A stretch of 64,000 nt of DNA from positions 620,001 through 684,000 of the forward strand of contig NZ_CP146256.1 in NCBI RefSeq assembly GCF_039134705.1. Direction: 5' to 3'. Each line of letters opens with the position of its first letter. Within the stretch, counting starts at the first letter, position 1. The notes beneath the pieces were generated by a model, which saw only the letters and a list, made by a program, of their open reading frames with translations, ran no database searches and had not been told where the DNA came from. The position numbers and the translations under genes are program-made. Below are positions 57,054-64,000 of this stretch, one piece after another. The DNA is from Kineothrix sp. IPX-CK. GTDB lineage: Bacteria; Bacillota; Clostridia; Lachnospirales; Lachnospiraceae.

Positions 57054-57386
57054 TGTGAAAAACATTTCGAGTGTAACGATAAAATTAATCAAGAATGAAA
57101 AAAGAGTAAGTGAAAATAATATTTTTTAATACAGCTAAAAACAGTAGATAAAATAAAAATTTTTAATCAAATGATAAAAACCAACAGATAAGGCAGAAAA
57201 CGTATATTTTAATGGATTTCGGAGAATGTGACATAAATGTTAGATTAAAATACATCAATTAACATGATAAGAACATAACTTGCCTACAGAAATTATGAGT
57301 GTTAAGATAATGCAATCAGATAAGTGAAAATAGTAAAAACAGCAGGTTTTGAAAATAAAAAGTAATCATACGGCAGGAGGATTTCC
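57054..57386. other. A+T-rich spacer before leuA
   Basis: No gene, strong hairpin or T-box was seen in these 330 bases. A promoter for leuA is expected here; several A+T-rich -10-like hexamers exist, none outstanding. AGGAGG at 57376-57381 is the leuA ribosome site. Confidence 0.5.
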
Positions 57387-58246
57387 ATGAACAGCGCAGA
57401 CATTGCAGCAAAATATCAGAAAACTTATTTTATGCCCCCCGAGGTGACCTACGACTGGGTAAAAAAGGACAGTATTACCAAGCCCCCTATCTGGTGCAGC
57501 GTTGACTTAAGAGACGGCAACCAGGCATTGATCGATCCCATGAGTCTGGAAGATAAGCTGGAATTCTTCAAGATGTTGGTAAAGATCGGTTTCAAGGAGA
57601 TCGAGGTTGGTTTTCCCGCTTCCTCCGATACGGAGTACAATTTTATCCGTGCATTGATCGAGCGCGACATGATCCCGGAGGATGTGACCATTCAGGTATT
57701 GACGCAGGCAAGAGAGCATATCATCCGCAAGACCTTCGAAGCAGTCAAGGGTGCGCCCCACGCAGTGATCCATCTGTATAATTCTACTTCCGTAGAACAG
57801 AGAGAACAGGTATTTAAAAAGGATAAGGAAGCCATCAAGAAGCTGGCAGTAGACGGTGCCCGGATGTTAAAGAATCTGGCAGAGGAGACCGAAGGTAACT
57901 TCACCTTTGAGTACAGCCCGGAGAGCTTTTCCCAGACGGAGGTGGATTATGCATTGGAAGTCTGCAATGCAGTACTGGATGTATGGAAGCCCACTGCTGA
58001 CTGTAAGGCAATCATCAATCTGCCCACCACCGTACAGGTGGCAATGCCCCATGTATTTGCCTGTCAGGTAGAATATATGCACAAGCATTTGAAATATCGT
58101 GATAATGTAGTACTCAGCGTACACCCCCATAACGACAGAGGCTGCGGTATCAGCGATGCGGAGTTCGGCGTACTGGCCGGAGCAGATCGTGTGGAAGGTA
58201 CTTTGTTCGGCAATGGCGAACGTACCGGTAATGTGGATCTGGTTCA
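57387..58246 (+). pseudogene. leuA: 2-isopropylmalate synthase, truncated at the 3' side
   Basis: About 287 residues match LeuA (first step of leucine synthesis): [15 protein letters not shown] with the metal Asp, [40 protein letters not shown]. Full LeuA has about 550 residues. Homology ends at GNVDLV; the next bases encode a VirD4 fragment in another frame, and the leuA frame stops at 58268. The catalytic domain is cut and the regulatory domain lost, so the product is likely inactive. Confidence 0.9.
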
Positions 58247-58321
58247 GGTAAGACACGATTTTTCATAAAACCGAACCTTTTACAGATGCATTCATCCTAT
58301 GTGGTGACTGATCCGAACGGT
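58235..58321 (+). pseudogene. VirD4-like coupling protein fragment (Walker A region)
   Basis: In the frame of codon 58241 the sequence reads [20 protein letters not shown] and then SYVVTDPNG. This is the Walker A region of the VirD4/TcpA coupling protein of Tn1549-like ICEs. Only about 29 codons are present. It then passes into GYVWVGQ and a stop at 58342, which is not VirD4-like. It shares GGATCTGGTT with leuA at the junction. Confidence 0.75.
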
Positions 58322-58356
58322 TACGTTTGGGTAGGACAATAATAATATCACCTTGA

Positions 58357-59298
<942 letters not shown>

Positions 59299-59306
<8 letters not shown>

Positions 59307-60114
59307 AGCATACTTTGAGATGATGAACACTCCTTTTTCCAGAGATGTACCAACGGACAGGCTGTATGTATCACCGCAGATAGAGGATGCAATCGGAAGA
59401 CTGACCTATGCAGCAGACAGACAGCTGTTTGCAGTGGTTACGGCAGACCCGGGGTGTGGGAAATCCACACTGATCCGGATGTTTGAAGGAAGGCTTCCAA
59501 AGGATAAGTACATGCTTTTGTATCTGTCAGATTCAAAGCTGACACCAAGATGGCTGTATGCAGGTCTTCTGGATCAGATGGGACTGGAATCGCATTTTTA
59601 CAGAGGAGATTCCAAGAGGCAGCTTCAGAAGGAGATTGAGAATGTCAGAAGTGTGCAGAAAAAACGGGTAGTATGTGTGCTGGATGAGGCACATCTGCTT
59701 GGAAAAGAAACACTGGAGGAATTCCGGTTCCTGCTGAACTACCGGTTTGATTCTGCCAGCCCGATGAGCCTGATTTTGGTGGGACAGACGGAACTGTGGG
59801 ATCAGAAGTTAAGATTGCAGAGCTACGCCGCAATCCGCCAGAGAATCGATATGAATATCGTGTTAAATCGTCTGGATAGGGCAGAAACAGGGAAATATAT
59901 CGCAGTACATATGGCATACGCAGGGGTGAAACAGGATGTGTTTACCAGTGGAGCCGAGGATGCAATCTTCAAGGTATCTGCGGGGATTCCGAGAATGATC
60001 AACCGAATCAGTGAGAAGACACTGATGTATGCATACCAGCAACAGAAACGGCTGATAGACGAACACATGGTAAGGTTTGTTGCCGACCACGAGATGGTAG
60101 GTGGAATAGAGTAA
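59299..60114 (+). CDS. AAA ATPase of the transposon, copy 2
   Basis: A 271-residue protein, complete. Walker A TADPGCGKSTLIRM, Walker B VVCVLDEAHLLG. It contains GLLDQMG, the likely ancestral form, where copy 1 has a two-codon deletion. It overlaps the transposase fragment by 8 bases. Confidence 0.92.
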
Positions 60115-60211
60115 AACCGGGGCGAAAGCCCCGGAAACAGTGACAGAAAGAGGAACGAGTTTGTGACAGTGAGTGAGAGCAAAACTGTGACAGCTCATGA
60201 GATTTTTAACA

Positions 60212-60361
60212 ATATTAGATTGCGAAATTTAGTATTGACCATGAAGGACAAGTCCGTTTTATCGGACATATAAAAAATTATACTGGAATCAAGATAAAGG
60301 AAGACAGCCTTAATCTTGGTTCCTTTTTATTTGAAATCAGCTATGCGAAGGAGGTAACAGC
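60212..60361 (+). promoter_or_regulatory. Promoter region with GGAC/GTCC motif, copy 2
   Basis: TTGACC at 60235-60240, a 16-base gap, TTTTAT at 60257-60262. GGAC-AA-GTCCGTTTTATCGGAC (60246-60267) overlaps the -10. The 16-base core differs by one base from that at 12785-12800, suggesting a shared operator. Confidence 0.5.
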
Positions 60362-60676
60362 ATGGAGAAAATGTTTTTTACAATCGCCGGAATGAAACAT
60401 CATTATGGCAACGAATTTATGGAAGCAGGCATGGAAGTGAAGCTTGTGAAAGAACCAGATAATGAAGTGGATAAGGAGGCTATCAAAGTCGAGCTTGAAG
60501 GATTGGGGTTGATTGGATATGTGGCAAATAGTCCTTATACAGTAATGGGAGAAAGCATGAGTGCAGGCAGGCTGTATGACAAAATTGGTGATGAGGCAGT
60601 TGGCATCGTGAAATACAAATTGCTGGGCGGTGTGTTGTGTGAAGTAAAGATTTCGGATACTCATGTAGAAGAATAA
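60362..60676 (+). CDS. HIRAN-domain protein
   Basis: A 104-residue protein. FFTIAGMKHHYGNEFMEAGM, VKEPDNEVDKEAIKVEL, then GYVANSPYTVM match the HIRAN domain, which binds DNA ends or stalled forks. It is stand-alone, as in many phages and ICEs. AAGGAGG precedes the ATG. Confidence 0.85.
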   Translation: MEKMFFTIAGMKHHYGNEFMEAGMEVKLVKEPDNEVDKEAIKVELEGLGLIGYVANSPYTVMGESMSAGRLYDKIGDEAVGIVKYKLLGGVLCEVKISDTHVEE

Positions 60677-60753
60677 AAAATATAATAATTTTGCCATTTG
60701 CTCAGGGGAGAATATCCTCTGGGCTTAGTGGCGTTTAAAGGAGGTTGATCTAT

Positions 60754-62747
60754 ATGGAGCAAATGAGTTTATTCGACATGGAAGAGACTGGAGTGGAGTT
60801 TGATGTGACCAAACGGTTGCAGGTGGTAAAGTCGCAGTTTGTTGAAGCACAGTCTGTTAGTTGGCAGGATTTATTCGAGGGATATGATGAAATATATGCT
60901 ATTACTTTTCATCAGGTATTCAGTTTATGATGCAACTTTTAAACCGCTTTGAGTATGCAGAAGTTATCTTTGGCTGTGAAGGATTAGTGGATGATACGAT
61001 GGCTGCCATTATGGCAGTTGAACGGACGCTTATTGAGAAAATCACACAGAACAAGTCTGCTTTGCAGATGTGTGAGAGAATGGAAGCAGAGGAATTGCGG
61101 TTGTATGTGTCGAGAGATATAAAATCACATGAAAAAGTGTTCTGTCTGCGAGCCAAGGATGGCAGGACAAGAGTTGTAACTGGAAGTGCAAATATGTCAG
61201 CGTCTGCTTTCTGCGGAATTCAGAGAGAGAATATTACCTACTACGACGATGCAGAGGCATATAAGTGGTATAAGAACCGATTCGATTCTTTTAAGGAAGT
61301 CTGCTCTGATAATGTGAATCAGACGGTTATGATGCGTACTATGGAAGATGATGGATACCTTGAAGAACATCCAGAGGAAATACCGATTGTCAAGACGATT
61401 GAGAAGCGGGAAATACTTATCATTGAAAAGGATGAAGAGGAATCGGATGAGACGGAGCTGATAGTTAGCGTAAAAGGTTTGGAGGCTGAGTTGAAGCCGA
61501 TGTTACCGAAGCCTAAGAAGTCAGATGGTAAGTTGATTTTGACATCGGAGCATATACAGAAATTCAAGAGAACGCATAAGGAGCATCTGGCAGAGAAGAA
61601 GGAGAAACAAAAGAAACTGCCAAAACTGCATATTGATTATGATATGGAGAAGTTGAGTTTTAACGGTAAGGAATGCAATCTGAATCCGGAACCGGAGCAA
61701 GTAAAGAAGGATATTGGTTTTCTGCTGAGTTATCTGAGTAGTTTGAATACGTTTTATGGAGATGTGGAGCAAGCGCAGAAGGATTATTATGCTTTTATGA
61801 ATTGGTATTTTGCGAGCTTATTTATGCCATACTTAAGATACGTGGCATTTAAAAACAGCTACGAGGTCACGTTGTTCCCGGTGGTGGGTGTGATTTACGG
61901 AGAATCAAACGGAGGCAAATCGACGTTTCTTAAAATGCTGTCGAAGCTGATGTGTAATGCGAGGATACCATTAAATTCCACAGCTGATTTTACGGCATCA
62001 AATATAGAGGCATTGAAGAGAGGCTGTGAAGGAGTTCCATTGAATATTGATGACCTTGATAAAACGCAGTTCCGCAGTCATGCAGATAAGATTATTAAGG
62101 ATGATGAATGGGGTATCAGAGACCATTTTATCAATTATCCGGCGGTAGCTATTACTACAAATAGATTACCTTCTTTAGAGGCACCGATATCTAAGAGGGC
62201 GATTGGATGTAGAATCAATGCAAAGATTGATAAAGAAGCCGGTATTAAGAATTCCAAAAAAATAAACGAAAGCATGCGTAATATTACCAATAGTTTTTAC
62301 TGTGAATATGTGCGCAGGATGCTTCCCAAGATTGCAGATATGGTAGAACATATGAAACTGGGAAATGTAGATTATTTGCCGGATATTTTTGCGATATCGT
62401 CGGAAGTATTGGTGGATATTATTGACGAGTTTGCTTCTGACGAAAAACCGGATTACTTTGCAGTGCTAAGCTATACTGATTATTTTGGAGAAAAGGTGGT
62501 AGGTAGAAATGCTATAGCAAAGATTATCAATGCCTGGGAGAATGAGAAGAAGCAATTCACGATTGATAGGAAGAAAAACAAGCTGATATATACCTATCCG
62601 GAGGGAGCAAATACATATGAGCTGAGATATATTTGTGATGAATTACCTCCGAAGTTGAATGCCAAGGTGGCATCTAGAAGTTTGGTGATGGATTTGGACA
62701 TGGCGTGTGAATTCTTTGGTACAAAATTTAAGAAAAGTATATTCTAG
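60754..62747 (+). pseudogene. PLD-like nuclease fused to ATPase, single frameshift
   Basis: The first frame (60754-60930) starts MEQMSLFDMEETGVEFDVTK and ends FHQVFSL. The next frame supplies FSSGIQFMMQLLNRFEYAEV. One extra T in the TTTT at 60906-60909 would join them to about 663 residues. The N-terminal domain is PLD-like with HEK...VVTGSANMS; the C-terminal part has GVIYGESNGGKSTFLKML (Walker A) and NIDDLDK, a phage/plasmid-type ATPase. AAAGGAGG precedes the start. An in-frame ATG at 60927 may still give the second part. Confidence 0.75.
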
Positions 62748-62753
62748 GCAAGG

Positions 62754-62787
62754 AGCTTTGCCCCAAATTGTGGGGCGAAGCTTTTTC
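62754..62787 (+). terminator. Rho-independent terminator
   Basis: AGCTTTGCCCC, loop AAATTGT, GGGGCGAAGCT then TTTT. Ends the PLD-ATPase transcript, facing the convergent minus-strand genes. Confidence 0.85.
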
Positions 62788-62852
62788 TCCTTGTATAGCT
62801 CAAGAATATCATGAGGTTGGATGAGATGCAATGATATGAAATTTTCAAAAAA

Positions 62853-63182
62853 TTATGCATTGAAACTTTCCAGCTGTAGAGACCGGTCATCAATATACCA
62901 GTCGCAGGTAATCTTCCGACTGTTACTGCCATAGTATTCTACAATTTCCGGAAGGTTGTCGTTGACAGCATCGAATTCCAGACCGTGCTCCTGACACCAA
63001 GCGACAGCATTCGACAGAGCTTCGCCGATGCGACAGGTCCAGAGGATGAGCTTGTTGCCATCGGATTTCCATTTCTTGAGATAATTGATAAGTGCCTGAT
63101 TGGGTTCGCCGCAATCGGGCCACTTACTAAAGCATAAGGTGCCGTCAAAGTCGACAGCTATGATTTGATAATTACGTTCCAT
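62853..63182 (-). CDS. HAD-like hydrolase
   Basis: A 109-residue protein. AVDFDGTLCFSKWPDCGEPN has the nucleophile Asp (DFDGT), LILWTCRIGEAL motif II, and DWYIDDRSLQLE the acidic motif IV. It is small for HAD, a phage or ICE type. AAGGAGG precedes ATG 63182, which overlaps the XRE gene by 11 bases. Confidence 0.8.
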   Translation of the reverse strand: MERNYQIIAVDFDGTLCFSKWPDCGEPNQALINYLKKWKSDGNKLILWTCRIGEALSNAVAWCQEHGLEFDAVNDNLPEIVEYYGSNSRKITCDWYIDDRSLQLESFNA

Positions 63183-63456
63183 GACGGCCTCCTTTCTCTT
63201 CATCTTTTTTTTCGTTTTTATCCGGAAAAATAAGTGGTAGAGCAACCTTAAAATAATTTGCTATTCTATACGCCATCTGCACGGAAGGGTCATGTGTACC
63301 TCTTTCAATATAGCCGATAGTTCTCCGGCTACAGTCTACAGCTTCTGCCAGTTTGTCTTGTGAAATGTTAGCCTGCTGGCGGAACTGTAATAAATTATTA
63401 GGGTATGACTGCATTCCATGTTTGGTCTTGCAGTATCCTGTATCTTTTACTTCCAT
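63172..63456 (-). CDS. XRE-family HTH regulator
   Basis: A 94-residue protein. LLQFRQQANISQDKLAEAVD and CSRRTIGYIERGTHDPSVQM form a Cro/CI-type HTH. It has a long N-terminal leader and a charged C-terminus. It probably regulates the ICE together with the S24 protein upstream. Confidence 0.88.
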   Translation of the reverse strand: MEVKDTGYCKTKHGMQSYPNNLLQFRQQANISQDKLAEAVDCSRRTIGYIERGTHDPSVQMAYRIANYFKVALPLIFPDKNEKKDEEKGGRHGT

Positions 63457-63544
63457 CGAATCACTCCATTCACAAAAATGTGGTAGCCGGGCTGCCCCAG
63501 CCTATGGTCTAATTCTATAATTTTATGTGTCCAATAATACGGTC

Positions 63545-64000
63545 TTAATTCAGAACCCGACCAAAAATCTTAAAGGAGCTTTCGTCAGTAACCTTAATAG
63601 GTTCATATTTGCTATTAAGGGATATGAGGTATACTCCGTCCTTATCATCCTTAAGCTGCTTGCAGTAGGTCATACCGTCGAGGTAGAAGATACCGATTTC
63701 GCCACTGCTTAAGGAATTTGTCTGCTGTACCCATACAGCCTGATTATCATGATAGCGAGGCTCCATACTGTCACCGTTGAGTGCCAGTCCGAAGTCGGCT
63801 TCTTCGGGAACTTCTTTGCCCACTTCAATGATTTCAAAGTTTTCATCATCCAGAAATTCACCGGTACCGGCAGATGCTGCCAAGGTGGACCATTTGATAG
63901 GTCTGCGGAAAGGAATAATGGTAGCTTCCTGCTTTTGGAACTGTTCAGAGAGCAGGAGCAGTCCGATGTATTCTAAAGCTTTTGCTTTTCCTTCCTCATT
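63545..64000 (-). CDS. S24 (LexA/CI-like) repressor, C-terminal part; runs off the window
   Basis: The visible 151 residues hold the linker and the peptidase domain. The self-cleavage site is near TLAASAGTGEF, the catalytic Ser in LNGDSMEP and the Lys in YCKQLKDD. The N-terminal HTH would lie beyond 64000. Such repressors cleave themselves after DNA damage (RecA) and release ICE or phage genes. An internal TTG at 63883 is not the true start. Confidence 0.85.
   Translation of the reverse strand, partial: NEEGKAKALEYIGLLLLSEQFQKQEATIIPFRRPIKWSTLAASAGTGEFLDDENFEIIEVGKEVPEEADFGLALNGDSMEPRYHDNQAVWVQQTNSLSSGEIGIFYLDGMTYCKQLKDDKDGVYLISLNSKYEPIKVTDESSFKIFGRVLN

Noticed and set aside
57054..57386. 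A T-box or leader riboswitch before leuA
   Set aside because: No conserved T-box sequence and no terminator/antiterminator pair could be found.

Overview
The window looks like a gut Firmicute of the Lachnospiraceae type. The reasons are strong AGGAGG ribosome binding sites, moderate G+C, a Tn1549/CTn-like conjugative module, and a beta-glycosidase operon beside a LytTR/GHKL two-component system. About two thirds of it is integrative conjugative element (ICE) DNA. No tRNA, rRNA or CRISPR array was seen.

Layout. 1-12.6 kb is part of a conjugation module, all on the + strand: PrgI-like tail, VirB4 ATPase, NlpC/P60 cell-wall hydrolase, DUF4315, DUF4366, a RadC/ArdC-type fusion, topoisomerase III, a YodL-like protein, MobC and a MOBP-like relaxase, closed by a terminator. 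12.6-14.9 kb holds small cargo genes (Cys-motif membrane proteins, a 38-residue Cys-rich protein, a HicA-like toxin). 15.2-36.2 kb is a tightly packed, A+T-richer defence operon: HTH protein, Vsr, C5 methyltransferase, HpaII-family restriction enzyme, a coiled-coil protein, Hsp70-like ATPase, UvrD-like helicase, DrmA-like helicase, DrmB-like DUF1998 protein, NERD nuclease-helicase and HNH nuclease. The coiled-coil gene is split by an IS66-family element, which is itself split by an IS21-family element. Both insertions show target duplications.

36.3-38.6 kb has three ICE cargo genes. The third is cut near its 3' end by a complete DDE/AAA/DUF6431 transposon (38541-41600, 5-bp target duplication). 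An ArdA-DUF5688 fusion follows and is itself truncated. 43-58.2 kb looks chromosomal: a frameshifted membrane glycosyltransferase, a LytTR response regulator and sensor kinase, two GH3 enzymes (one with permuted domains), a small membrane protein, a lipoprotein, a GH2 enzyme, GtrA, a cytidylate-kinase-like protein, and a leuA gene that stops about half way.

58.2-60.2 kb is a mosaic of short pieces (leuA, VirD4 Walker A region, serine recombinase N-terminus, 5'-truncated second copy of the transposon) joined at short homologies. It is either a rearranged ICE end or an assembly chimera. 60.2-64 kb returns to ICE or phage-like genes: HIRAN, a frameshifted PLD-ATPase protein, a HAD-like protein, an XRE repressor and a LexA/CI-type S24 repressor that runs off the end.

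The most interesting content is the composite defence operon. It joins an HpaII-type restriction-modification unit with Vsr to a DISARM-like DrmA/DrmB core that lacks a PLD DrmC but carries an Hsp70-like protein, a coiled-coil partner and several extra nuclease/helicase genes. It sits in an ICE that also encodes anti-restriction proteins (ArdA, ArdC-like).
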